This document shows, piece by piece, positions 1-10,277 of a DNA stretch of 64,000 nucleotides (position 1 is the stretch's first letter; the number at the start of each line of letters is the position of its first letter). The stretch spans positions 21,609,385 through 21,673,384 of the forward strand of contig CM070594.1 in assembly GCA_036346395.1 (NCBI GenBank), in the 5' to 3' direction. Origin of the DNA: Hsuehochloa calcarea (Eukaryota > Streptophyta > Magnoliopsida > Poales > Poaceae). Under the pieces are notes generated by a model. The model worked only from the letters and a program-made list of their open reading frames with translations. It made no database searches and was not told the origin of the DNA. Position numbers and translations under genes: made by a program.

Positions 1-99
1 TCTAATAGCTCTTTGGAGTGAAATTGTATTGAGTTCATAATTTGTGAAAAAGTGAGTGTGCTCCTATTCACCCCCTCTAGTCGCCTTTACGGTCCAACA
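1..99 (+). repeat. Sire-A 5' LTR, last 99 bp
   Basis: The segment ends in GGTCCAACA and matches the end of the 3' LTR at about 9148-9247. It is followed at once by the primer-binding site, which fixes the LTR/internal boundary. The rest of the LTR lies outside the window. Confidence 0.9.
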
Positions 100-101
100 A
101 G

Positions 102-112
102 TGGTATCGAGC
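102..112 (+). other. Sire-A primer-binding site (tRNA-iMet type)
   Basis: TGGTATCGAGC matches the plant initiator-Met tRNA complement TGGTATCAGAGC with one base missing. It lies 2 bp after the LTR, where minus-strand DNA synthesis starts. The missing A is one of many losses at CAG sites in this window. Confidence 0.85.
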
Positions 113-158
113 CCGGTTAGTTCAATCTTGATCTTAACCGGTCCTTTGAACTTTGGCG

Positions 159-2227
159 ATGGATAAGTTTTCTACTAAACCGCATATCTTCGATGGGCAC
201 GACTATGCCTATTGGAAGAATCGTATCGCGTCTTTCTTGAGAGCGAGGACAAGCTATTTGGGATGTTGTTAGAGCCCACTGGTTATTCTGAAATTGCTAC
301 ACACGCTTCGAAATTCTTTTGGCTAACAACAATAAGGCTAAGAATCTTTTATATGGTGCACTTGGTAGACAAGAATATGATAGAATTTGCAATCTTTCAA
401 GCTGCAAGATGAAATTTGGAACACTCTCGAAACATATCATGAGGTTCGTCCCAAATCAAAAGGTGCGCCAAACAGGTTTACAAGCGTGAATACAATAAAT
501 TCGAGATGCGTCTGGAGAGAGCATCGATGACATTTTCGATCGCTTTAATAAAGTAATTAATCAAATGAAAGTCGTTGATATTGAATATTCTCAATCTGAA
601 AATGCCACCCATCTCTTGGCTGCAATCAACACCAAGGAGTGGGAGATGAAGGCTCTCGCTATAGAGGAAAATGTTGATCTTTCAAGTCTTACTTTAGAAT
701 TGCTTTATAGTAAACTCAAGACTCATGAAATTAAAAGAGTTGATCATCCTAAGAAAGATAATTTAGCTTTGGTAGCGAGATCCTCTCAAAAGGCTTTTGA
801 TGACTCTTTTGAATCTTCTTACGGATTTTCATTTGCTTGTTTATCCGCTATTCATGAAGAGGAGCTTGAAAGTATTCTCAAAGCAGAGTTAGCTCTTCTA
901 GCTAAAAAATTCACACGGGCCTACAATAATGTGAGAAACAAAAGAGAGGTGGTCGGTGACATGCTATGAATGTGGTGAGCTCAATCATATCCGCAAATTG
1001 CCCCAAGTGAAAGGTAAGAGCAATCATAAGGAAGGAAAGCGACTTGGAAGAAGCCTCCTTTCAACAAAACAAGGTATGAGGCTAATAAGCTTGTGAAGTG
1101 CGCCACCGGGTCCTTGCCGCTTTTGAGGATCAATCCTTGAGCGATGTGGATCCGGGAGTGAGGAGGACAAGGAGGAGGAGATCCCTCAAGGCAAAAAGAA
1201 AGGGAAGGCCAAAGACTTCACTGGCATGTGCTTCATGGCTGACACCGATAACATTGATGATGATGAGGTATCTTTTTCTTATGATGAGCTTTCTGCTAAA
1301 TATGATTCTATAGTTGAGCAATTGCTTAGTCAAGATGAAGCGCTAGAATTTGTTATGACAAAAAATAAGAAATTAGAGTCAAAGATTAACAAACTAAAAG
1401 TAGAGCTTAAAAATGCTAAGACTCTTGAACCTGATGAATGTTTATCTTGTCATGCTATGCACTCAGAAATTACTAAGTTACAAACTGCTCATAATATTTC
1501 AGTACAACAACTTGAGAATGCTAGATCTGAACTAAATGAAATTAAAATTGCTCCTTGTGAAAAATGTTTAGAATCTAGTAAATTGATTGCTTTTCATGTA
1601 TTTGATTCTAGCCCGTGCACTTCATGTTTAGAAAAAGAACGTGAAATCAAAGATATCTTAGAAGCTGCTAGAGTCAAATATGCTAAGCTTAAGGACAATA
1701 TTGAAAATACTACTTGTGCTTCATGTTCCACTCTTAAGCTTGAAATTGCTTTGTATAAGGAGAAATCTATGAATAATACTTGTGATGCTTGTGTTAACTT
1801 GAGAAAAGAAAATGTTTACCTTCATGATACATTAGAGAAATTTTCTAAAGGTAAGAAACAATTAAACATGATTCTTGACAAGTCTAAAACTCCTTATAAG
1901 AAGCAAGGTTTAGGATTCAATTCTTTTCAAGACAACTCAAACCCAAAAGTCATTCAAGTCTTGGAAAAAGGTTTAATTGAATTCAAAACCCAACCTGCAA
2001 AAACATCTTTTAAATCTGCAGGTTTTGCCCAACCTTGTATTAATTCTAATGGTGCTTCTTCTAGTGGTACCAAGTACCATTGCACTTATTGCAAGAAAGG
2101 TGGGCATTTGATTGAATTTTGTTGGCGTAGGTTGAAAAATGATAGGAAAATTTTTGATAGAATTTCATTCATGCAACCTAGAGCTTCTATGAGACATGGT
2201 AACCTTGAAAGAATAAACACGGATTAG
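159..2227 (+). pseudogene. gag: Sire-A gag, frameshifted
   Basis: The likely start is the ATG at 159, just after the primer-binding site; the first residues match the start of Sire-D gag. Open segments lie at 212-412, 565-969 and 1226-2227. The 565-969 segment is a copia gag core (UBN2/Retrotran_gag-like) and aligns with Sire-D 53934-54455. The first zinc knuckle near 960-1000 keeps CxECG..NH but loses its last Cys to a frame break. The 1226-2227 segment (333 aa) is rich in Lys/Glu and Cys pairs, looks coiled-coil, and ends with a second CCHC finger (C-x2-C-x4-H-x4-C, YHCTYCKKGG start) near 2078-2125. Gag forms the cytoplasmic particle. The long coiled-coil extension with a second finger is a Sirevirus trait. 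Confidence 0.85.
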
Positions 2228-2745
2228 GATTTTCTCTCATGCAAATTATTATGTTTTTAGATATCCTAATTCTAATGTTTATCGATGGCGGTCTCGACCA
2301 TTTGGTGGTCACCGGTCGACCGTTTTGGTCGTGATCGACCCTTGACAACGCGTCCGGACCGCCCATGGACAGTTTAAGTCTCATGTTAATTTAAACATTG
2401 CTCATAACCAAATGTTTGATGAAATCAAGGATAGTACTTCTGGTTTGTATACTCCTTGCAGACGTGTGTCTCGATCTTGGATTCCTAAATCTTGTTTATC
2501 TAATCCGATGTTGAGACACATCGTTCTTTGTTCCTTGATTTTCGGGACTACCGTGGAAAGGGAAGAACACGTGGTTCGTCGACTCGGGTGTTCACGCCAC
2601 ATATTGGAAACTCAAAATGGTTCACCTCTTTCACGAGGCAGCGGTGATGACTTCATCACTTTTGGAGATGATACACAAGGCGAATTGAAGGAGCAGGATC
2701 AATTAGGGTGAACAACAAATTCATTCTAAAGGATGTCGCTCTTGT
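2228..2745 (+). pseudogene. Sire-A protease region, frameshifted
   Basis: The aspartic protease signature WFVDSG is readable at about 2572-2589 (Asp-Ser-Gly codons 2581-2589), followed by Cys-Ser-Arg-His in a shifted frame. This is the usual start of the copia protease, which cuts the Gag-Pol polyprotein. Downstream, the sequence encodes ITFGDD and, after 2708, the FILKDVALVDKLRYNLL stretch that links protease to integrase in plant copia elements. The frame is broken at least twice, so no functional protease is encoded as written. The aligned part of Sire-D is intact from the DSG onward. Confidence 0.75.
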
Positions 2746-3700
2746 GGACAAGCTTAGGTATAATCTCCTTCTGTTTCTCGACTTCTTGATGATGGTTATG
2801 ACTGCATTTTTAAGAAAAATGCTTGTCGTGTGCTTGATTCTCTTGGTGAGCTTGTGTTTGAAATCTCTAGAGTTGGTAGAATTTTTGGAGTGATTTTTCG
2901 AATCTCTTCTTTGGATCTCTTAAATGTTTGCTTACATCTTCTTGATTTACGGCTTTGGCACCGACGTTTGGGGCACATTGGTTTTGATCATCGACACGAG
3001 TTAGCAACCTTGATCTCATGAGAGGTTTGCCCAAACTCAAAGCCGTCAAGGATCTTGATATATGCACTCTGTAGGCATGGCAAACAAGTTGCCACCTCAC
3101 ACCCTTACGTGACTATGGTTATGGTGACGGACCGGACAGCTTGCTTCATATGGATCTTGTTGGTCTGCTAGAGTCCGATCGATCGGTGGAAAATGGTATA
3201 TTCTTGTCATAGTCGATGATCTTTCTAGATATACTTGGGTGTTCTTTCTTACTTCAAAAGATGAAGCTTTTGGTTATTTTCATGACCTTGTTCTTCGTTT
3301 GGCTTCGAGCTTCACGGTGCTTTGAGAGCGATTAGCGATGATAATGGCACGGAGTTCAAAAATGCATCTTTTGCTTCTTTTGTCTTGGCGTGGTATTGAG
3401 CATCGTTCTCCTCTCCACACGTCCCTCAACAAAATGGCGTAGTGGAAATGAAGAATAGGACCTTGGTCGAAATGGCTAGGACAATGCTAGATGAGTATAG
3501 CACACCGAGGAGATTTTGGGCGAAGCTATTGCTCTTCGCTTGCCATATTGCAAATCGTGTCTTTTTGAGACCTTCTTTAGGCAAGACTCCTTATGAGCTT
3601 CGTTTTGGTAGAAAACCCTCTGTTTCGCATTTTGAGTTTTGGATCAAAATGTTTTATTCTTAAGACAGCAACTTAGATAAATTTGAATCAAGAACTTTTG
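2746..3700 (+). pseudogene. Sire-A integrase, frameshifted
   Basis: The HHCC zinc-binding region (LWHRRLGHIGFDH start) lies at about 2952-3110. The catalytic core follows, with a VDDLSRYTWVFFL motif near 3205-3255 and a DNGTEF-like motif near 3340-3360. The C-terminal part (ARTMLDEYSTPRRFWAK, then YELRFGRKPSVSHF) lies at 3475-3650. Integrase inserts the element's DNA into the genome. Frames shift several times and a stop follows at 3661. Sire-E 56945-57790 is a close copy with a different set of breaks. Confidence 0.8.
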
Positions 3701-4194
3701 ATGGGTTATTTCGGGTTATCCTGCTCATTCGAGGGTTTTCGGGTTTTAATCTTGAGACTAACATTATTCGGAGACTTGTAATGTCACTTTTGATGAGACT
3801 AGCCACGAGCTAGATCTATTGCTACTCTGAGATGATTCTGGTGAGAGAGCATTTTGTGGAGGAAGATGAGGACGAAGCTAATATCATTCCTTCATCTGCG
3901 CTCTTCAAGCGCCCATCTTGATACAAGAATCACCTCGTCTACTTCACCTTGATTGAGGCTCTGCTGCATCTTCATCATCAGCATACTGCGGAGGTCGAAG
4001 AAGCAGTATCTCACCCGGCGCTCCACTTCGCATTCAGAGGCGGCATCCTCGGAGCAGATAATAGGTAATCTACATGAGCGAGTCACTCGCTCCGGTATAA
4101 TGATCCAAATCTCTACTCTCATTCGGCTTTTGTTGCTTCTTTTGAACCCGCGATATATCACTGCTTTATCGATTCTATTGGGTAAATGCCATGC

Positions 4195-5165
4195 ATGAGG
4201 AGTTAGAAAATTTTGAAAGAAACAAAGTTTGGAACCTAGTAGAACCCCTAGTGGTCATAATGTTATAGGAACCCGTTGGGTGTTTAAGAATAAACAAGGT
4301 GAGGATGGTTACGTGGTTAGAAACAAGGCCGATTGGTAGCTCGGGGTTTGACCAAGTTGAGGGGTTAGATTTTGATGAGACATTTGCTCTGTTGCTAGAC
4401 TAGAAGCCATTCGCATTACGCTTGCATTTCTTTGCATCAAAAGTTTTAAATTATATCGGATGGATGTTAAAAGTGCCTTTTAAATGGTTTCATAGATGAG
4501 GAAGTGTATGTTAAGCAACCCCTGGTTTTGAGGATCCTAAATATCAAATCGTGTTTTCAAGCTATCTAAAGCATTGTATGGTCTTAAACAAGCCCTAGAG
4601 CACAGTATGATAGACTTAAGACCTTCTTGCTTAAAAATAATTTTGAGATGGGTAAAGTGGATAAAACTCTATTTATTCTTAGGCGTGAAATGACTTCTTG
4701 CTTGCTCAAATTTACGTGGATGATATTATTTTTGGTGGTTCCTCTAATGCGCTTGTTTCGACTTTTCCGACACTATGTCTAGGGAATTTGAGATGAGTAT
4801 GATGGGAGAGCTTAATTACTTTTGGGACTTCAAATCAAGCAATGCAAGGAAGGAACTTTCATCCATCGACGAAGTACACTAAAGATCTACTAAAAGCGCT
4901 TCAACATGGGTGATTGCAAGCCAATTTCCACTCCATGGCAACCGATATTTTGGATCCGGATGAGGAAGGAGAAGTCGTGGATCAACGCGAGTCTGCATGA
5001 CATGATCGGCTCCATACATTTGTGACCTCGAGGCCGGACATTCACTTCACGGTATGCCTTTGTGCAAGATTTGAGCGTCTCGAGAACTTCCCATCGCTAA
5101 GCCGTTAAGCGCATATTCGGTATTTACACTCTACCCTCTTATATGGCATTTGGTATTCTGCTCTT
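4195..5165 (+). pseudogene. Sire-A reverse transcriptase (RVT_2), frameshifted
   Basis: The segment starts at MHEELENFERNKVWNLV (4192-4240), as in Sire-E 58322. The palm motif QMDVKSAF (about 4455-4480) and the active-site YVDD (about 4713-4724, IYVDDIIFGGSS) are readable piecewise, but about ten short indels break the frame. Against the intact Sire-E copy, most differences are single-base losses in C runs or changes at CAG/CTG triplets. The function would be copying element RNA into DNA. It is inactive as written. Confidence 0.85.
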
Positions 5166-5648
5166 GACTTTGTCCATTAGGGGTTTTGATTCGATTTTGC
5201 GGGTCGTCGGTTAGATAGGAAGAGTACCTCGTGCACTGTCACTTCCTAGGCACTTCTCTTGTATCTTGGTCTTCTAGGAGGCGGTCTTACATTGCACAAT
5301 CCAGCGATGAAGCGGAGTATGTAGGCTGCTGCTAGTTCTTCAGAGCTGATTTTGTGGATGACGTCCACTTTGAAAGATTATGGGTTAAACTTTGCTAGTG
5401 TTCCTCTTTTCTGTGACAACACTTCTGCTATTAATATTGCTAAAAACCCAGTGCAACATTCTAGGACTAAGCACATAGACATTCGCTTTCACTTCCTTAA
5501 AGATCATGTTGAAAAAGGTGATATTGTGATGCACTTCGTAGAGTCCGAAGCTCAATTGGCAGATATTCTTACCAAGCCTTTAGATCAAATCAGATTTTCC
5601 TCCTTAAGAAGCGAGTTAGGGGTAATTTATCCTTATGGGTTGGTTTGA
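5166..5648 (+). pseudogene. Sire-A RNase H domain, last 98 aa open
   Basis: The last part is open at 5352-5648 and carries the conserved copia RNase H tail: FCDNTSAINIAKNP, then HSRTKHIDIRFHFLKDHV, then a QLADILTKPL end. The upstream part (DADFAG and AEAEY-type motifs, 5180-5340) is frameshifted. RNase H removes the RNA strand during reverse transcription. The stop codon overlaps the first post-pol purine run (GAGGGGGAG, from 5647). Confidence 0.85.
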
Positions 5649-7458
5649 GGGGGAGTTTGATCTTTTCTGATCTTTCCTTGTTCTTTTGATCTTTAATTGT
5701 TCTTTTTCTGAACTTAGTGATCTTTTCGAACTTTTGTAGGTTTTTAGGCTTTTTAATTGCATCTCATTGTGTCATATTGCATTCATATGAAAACTCCAAC
5801 AAGTGGTTACAACAAATGGTATGAAAAATCCAAAAAGATGCATTGTAATATAAGATCTTCTGCTTATTTTTAAAAATTGATGAAGCTTTGCCTATTACCT
5901 GTTAGAGCTTTTGTATTTCAACTCTTGCTCAATGTCATGTCTAGTTCTTTGACTTGCTAGAATTATCATGCTTTTACATGTGTAGCTAAGTCTTTGCTAT
6001 ATGAGCTAGAACTTTTTAAACAACTCAAATTAAGAAATTGCAATTTGTGGATGTTTTAGCGAGTTGCACAATTAGTGCTCCTCTTGTGACATTGGCCCTG
6101 TCAGAATTGCTTTGTTAGCTCTTTGATCTAAAATTGACCATTACTTGAGCTTTTGTGTTCTTGAGATTCTAAAGCTGCTCATGTGAAAATGAAAATCAAG
6201 ATTGTCTTATGCTTAAATTGTGCCAAACTACTCTTCTTAGACCGCTTGTCAAATGACATGAACTTGGAGATAGTTTGATGAACGAACGATCTCATGGGGA
6301 TTGCTTGTCGAAATGATATGAACCTCAAGATTTGTCGCCGGTAGAAGCTTAGAAAGAGTTTGTGGATGGCTCCTAGTCCAGGATCTTCTTTACTAAGATA
6401 TACCTTTAATCAACTTTTGGTCGAAGCTTAGGATGAGTTTGTGGATGGCTCCTAGTCCAGGATCTTGTCACTAAGTTAGATCATTAGTCAACTTCAATAT
6501 TCAATGCAAATGAGAAAAATGTTGACAAATGGGCGTTTACAAAATATTGAGCAAAATGATTCAATACGGGACTTGATTGACTCTTAATGTGATCTTTGTT
6601 AGATTTTTTATCTCACTTTGACATTTTGACATGGCCAATTTCACTTTAGGATCCGTGTTGATGAACTTGCAGAATTTGAAGCGTTGCTTAAATTGATCAA
6701 ATCTACTGCTTTACTTTTGAGCCTTTGTGCTTAGCTTTGATATATATGTCTTACTATGATCTTGCTAGTATTTGTCGGGCTTGATATCTTTGTTTATGCA
6801 ATATTAGAGATACTAGCTTGTTCTTTTGGGTAATCTCCAAAGCTTCTTGTAATCAAAAATTGAAAAATACAAAAATTGCAGCCACTCCATTGCACTTCAT
6901 GCATATTCCTCTTTATGCTTCTTTTGTTTCTGCTTCTTCCTTTATTCTATATTTATTATCTCTGGATGAGAGAAAGACGTGATTCCTTGATGAATCCATT
7001 GTCAAAGGGGGAGAAGATGTGTTAAATGAGAAGAGAAGATGTGTTACTAAGAAGATATTTCTTTATTGGGGAGAAGTTTATACAAAGGGGGCGAAAATTT
7101 GAAATTTGAGGATCATAGTGAGGGGAGTTCTTGAGTTGCATTCTTATTGTCTTATTGAATATTCTGAACTTGAATTGCATTCTTTTATCCTCACAATGAT
7201 CATAGGTCAGTTGAACAATTGTTCTTTCATATGGACCTTATGTGAGAATTTTGACCCTTTTCTGGAAATCAAAGTTTTTATGCTTTCTTTTGCCTTGTCT
7301 CACATGCCTATACTATTCTGATGCCAGCTTGGTCATGTTCATTGCTTTTTCTTGCTTATGGACCAAGTTGTGCCTTTGTCTTGCTATGAGTAAACTCGTT
7401 TTCAAACCTCTTACTTACATTTTACGGATAATTGCCAATGTGTTCATCAAGGGGAGAT
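5649..7458 (+). other. Sire-A post-pol tract with several polypurine tracts
   Basis: This 1.8-kb stretch between RNase H and the 3' LTR has no long open frame I can support. It carries at least three G-rich purine runs: GAGGGGGAG from 5647, AAAGGGGGAGAAGA at 7004-7017, and CAAGGGGAGAT at 7448-7458. The last directly precedes the LTR and is the likely plus-strand primer site. Multiple polypurine tracts here are a described Sirevirus feature. A short sequence (GTTTGTGGATGGCTCCTAGT) occurs twice, near 6360 and 6433. An envelope-like ORF, found in some Sireviruses, is not evident. Confidence 0.75.
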
Positions 7459-7564
7459 TGTGGATTTCATGGGAATATGTTCGAGATCTTAGGATGATGT
7501 GACAATTGGCAATGGCGTTTACGGTTTGTAGTTTCACGTGTTTTCGACAAAGCTACAGTGTATT

Positions 7565-7895
7565 ACGGACAAGGCGGTCCGACCGGTCCTTGCATCGGCG
7601 GTCCGACCGGTCCCAAATCGGTCGGACCGGCCATGTGAAGCGGATCGGACGGTGACCTAAAAGTGTTCAAAAGCAGTGGGCCAAAAATAGGTGTTGTAGG
7701 CAAGTGAGGGGATCCCAATGCACTTGTTCTCATAATTTTGGAGTCTCGAGAAGAAGTTCTATTCGTTTTAATTTCGAAGGTTTGAATTTGGGAGTATGAA
7801 TTTGGCTAAGTCCCAAGGCGGTCCGCCGGCTCACGAGGAGCGGTCCGACCAAGCCAAAGCGGTCCGGCCGGCTCACTGGAGCGGTCGACCGGTTT
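7565..7895. repeat. Sire-A U3 palindrome clusters (CGGTCCGACCG type)
   Basis: Two groups (about 7575-7650 and 7800-7895) repeat GCGGTCCGACCGG-like units, each close to its own reverse complement. Equivalent clusters lie at the same places in the LTRs of Sire-E (61705-61800, 61965-62042) and Sire-D. Clustered GC-rich palindromes upstream of the TATA box are described for Sirevirus LTRs and are thought to be regulatory. Confidence 0.8.
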
Positions 7896-8332
7896 CTACT
7901 TGAACGTTGGCCAACCGTGGCGATGTTGATTTGTTATGTCAAAGTCATTGGTTTCATGGCATATGATTTGCATGATGCATGTTTTGACTAACATGGGTCA
8001 AGTTGTGAAGAACTTGTTCCCGAATCGTGTTTTCTTATGCGTGGTTGTGCGGGTTGCTTGGTGGTCAACGACGGTCAACGGCGAGGAGGATCGGGACTAG
8101 ACTTGGAGAGTTGAGGTCCAGAACAATCTACGATGCCGGGTGAGGTCAACGACTCAAGCGTGACGCAAGATGGACAAGGGTGACCTATTGGCAAATCCAT
8201 GGTGCATGGTGAAGCGGTTTAGGTCAAAAGGTTAAAGACGGCGCTTTGCGAAGCGTGCATGTGTGACCCGTTTGTTAGTGGGCCTTAACGGGAGCCCAAT
8301 TAAGTCAAACCCTAAGAGTTTTAGGCCTCCAC

Positions 8333-8340
8333 TATAAATA
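8333..8340 (+). promoter_or_regulatory. TATA box of the Sire-A 3' LTR
   Basis: TATAAATA sits in a GGCCTCCACTATAAATAGG context and is conserved in Sire-E at 62480-62487. A pyrimidine-rich stretch and the telo-box AAACCCTAA (8390-8398) follow within 60 bp, the usual position of a plant start site. Confidence 0.7.
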
Positions 8341-8904
8341 GGAGGAGATGGTGGCTGCACCTCTCCCTCTCTCGCCTTTTTATGTTTCAAAACCCTAATT
8401 GTCTTTAGGGGAGTTGAGGTGGAGGCAAGGGCTCTTGATGGTTTGTGGTGAATTTCGTTATATTTGATTGTCCACTGATCCATGATGGTGTGGATGTAAT
8501 CCAGCAACAATCACGAAATCAATCTATGCAAGGTTTGCTTGAGATAAATCTCTTTTCGTTCTTGCTTTTAATTTCGTGTTTTTAGGGCTTTCTTTGATTC
8601 GCGAGTTTGTGATTGATTCTTTCACGTGAATTAGCTTGCTGTGATATGTGTGAATCTATCTAGCATCATCTTGATCATCAATCCTCACGAACAAGCTTTA
8701 GGATCAAGTTTTCGTTCTTGCGGTTTTAGACCTTACATTAATCAATTGGCAATTGCTCAAGATCGTTCCAAGAATTATCATAATATTCGATTGGAATAGG
8801 TCCTCAATAGCATATAGAAGGTGTGTGCAAAGTTTCATAAAGATTAGAGTTGAGAATCAAAAGTTTCACCTAATTGCAACCGTCATCGGTGATTTATTGT
8901 TGCG

Positions 8905-9045
8905 GATCGGTTACGAGTCGGCGGTCGACCGCCCGTCATCACCGGTCCGACCGATTTTGGGCGGTCCGACCGCCAAGACTAACGCCGGTCGACCGCCCGG
9001 CTATCGGTCCGACCGATTGGGTCCATGATCGACCGCCCGTCTTGT
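8905..9045. repeat. Sire-A second palindrome cluster near the LTR 3' end
   Basis: About seven CGGTCGACCG or CGGTCCGACCG units lie downstream of the TATA box, in the transcribed R/U5 part. The same cluster lies in Sire-E at 63055-63190. Its position inside the transcript means each unit could also fold as RNA. Confidence 0.7.
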
Positions 9046-10039
9046 GAGTCTTTGCAATCTTAGTTGATTTTGTAGCATTGCTTAGGGTTTAATTGGATTC
9101 AATACTAGTCTTCCATTTGTCTTGGTATATTGATCTTCATGGCTTTCTAATAGCTACTGGAGTGAAATTTTATTGAGTTCATAATTTGTGAAAAAGTGAG
9201 CGTGCTCCTATTCACCCCCCCCCCTCTAGTCGCCTTTACGGTCCAACAGGATGTATCATGTGTTGATGCATAACAAGATCTCGAAGAAGGAGATGATCAT
9301 GAGTTGATCGTCAAGTCAAGAGAAGACCCATCATGTGTTGATGGAGGTCAAGTAAAGGATGCATCATGGGTTGATGCATGTCAAGACGATGACCCGAACT
9401 TGAAGTGAAGATGTGCGTCATCAAGCTTCAAGAAGATGCTCATGGCAAAGGTATGACTAGCTGGGGCTAAAGATGTGTTCCTAGTCTTTTACCGGTCTTG
9501 GTGTTTGGTTGGAAGACCGTATTGCTAGTATAGGTTGACATACTATTACGAGGGGCCCATGTCTAGTAGCTTGAGTCTCATCATGTGTTGATAGCTCAAT
9601 CTTTCTTGCTCTAGCTCTACATGGCACGATGCTATTATTTGCAAATGTGTTTTGCAAATAGTTGAGGCTTATGCATTTAATCATTTTAGCATGTGACTAT
9701 ACTTTTGCGAATGTGTTTTGCAAATAGTTGAAGTCCATATACCTACACCTTGTGGTATGATCTAAGTTTGTAAATGCATTTTTACAAATTGTTGGAATTT
9801 ATGCATTTTTCCTTGGCATGGTCTAAGATTGCTTATTGCCATTTCTTTGGACTTAGACCATGATAGTGGCTCTTTGGAGTTGTACTTTTTGATTTGATAA
9901 ATTGTGTTTGAGATCAATCAAATAGGTGGGTTGTGTAGCCCTCTGAATAATATTTCCATAGAGTCCAAGATCACTAAATTCCGACATCGGAGTTAAAAGT
10001 TATGACCTTTTTACCGAGTATTGTCTATGCTGAAATTGC

Positions 10040-10215
10040 ACTGCGGAACTACCGTTTTTGTACTGAGGAACTACCGCAGAACGGTAGTTCCGCATTTGTA
10101 CTGCAGAACTACAGCACTAAAAGTTTTAATAGCTAGTTTTTGAGCCGTTATGCACCCGTACGACCCATGAACAGTAGAAAATGGTAGTTTCGGAGTTTGT
10201 ATGACGGAACTACCG
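10040..10215. repeat. Inverted GCGGAACTACCG / CGGTAGTTCCGC units
   Basis: Alternating direct and inverted copies of (G)CGGAACTACCG lie upstream of the TATA box, including facing copies between 10040 and 10100 that could form a hairpin. The placement matches the CGGTCCGACCG clusters of Sire-A, D and E, but the motif differs. The other Sire-B LTR carries CGGTCTGACCGG-like motifs here (31985-32350). Confidence 0.7.
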
Positions 10216-10269
10216 TAAATCCTAATTTTTGGGATTTCTGCTCCCAACGGCTAGTTTTTGTGTGTGGGC

Positions 10270-10277
10270 TATAAATA
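10270..10277 (+). promoter_or_regulatory. TATA box of the Sire-B 5' LTR
   Basis: TATAAATA follows GTGTGGGC. The 3' LTR has the same box at 32411-32418 in the same context. Confidence 0.65.

Larger units (their letters stand above)
1..9247 (+). mobile_element. Sire-A: Sirevirus-type Ty1/copia LTR retrotransposon, left end outside window
   Basis: The order is LTR end, Met-type primer-binding site, gag, aspartic protease (DSG), integrase, reverse transcriptase, RNase H, a long post-pol tract, polypurine tract and 3' LTR. This order (integrase before RT) defines Ty1/copia. The large gag with a second zinc finger, several polypurine tracts, LTR palindromes and the conserved CACCCCCTCTAGTCG-type LTR end fit the plant Sirevirus lineage. 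It shares most of its sequence with Sire-E (56945-63393). Many 1-2 base indels break the coding region, so as written it cannot make its own proteins. The 3' LTR abuts the interior of the Sire-B 5' LTR, so Sire-A probably inserted into Sire-B. Its left TSD lies outside the window. Confidence 0.92.
7459..9247 (+). repeat. Sire-A 3' LTR (1789 bp)
   Basis: It begins TGTGGATTTC after a polypurine tract and ends GGTCCAACA. The length agrees with the Sire-E LTR (1798 bp) and Sire-D LTRs (1823 and 1854 bp). It holds three clusters of CGGTCCGACCG-type palindromes, a TATAAATA box at 8333-8340 and a telo-box AAACCCTAA at 8390-8398. The LTR supplies promoter, polyadenylation and integration ends. Confidence 0.88.

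Noticed and set aside
7018..7018. TGTG after the purine run at 7004-7017 as the start of the Sire-A 3' LTR
   Set aside because: Sire-D, with a complete LTR pair and TSD, shows that the LTR starts at the TGTGGAT matching 7459. The 7004-7017 run is an upstream polypurine tract.
7565..9045. CRISPR-like array from regularly repeated palindromes
   Set aside because: Plant LTR context, irregular spacers, imperfect units and recurrence in every family LTR. Explained as Sirevirus LTR palindromes.
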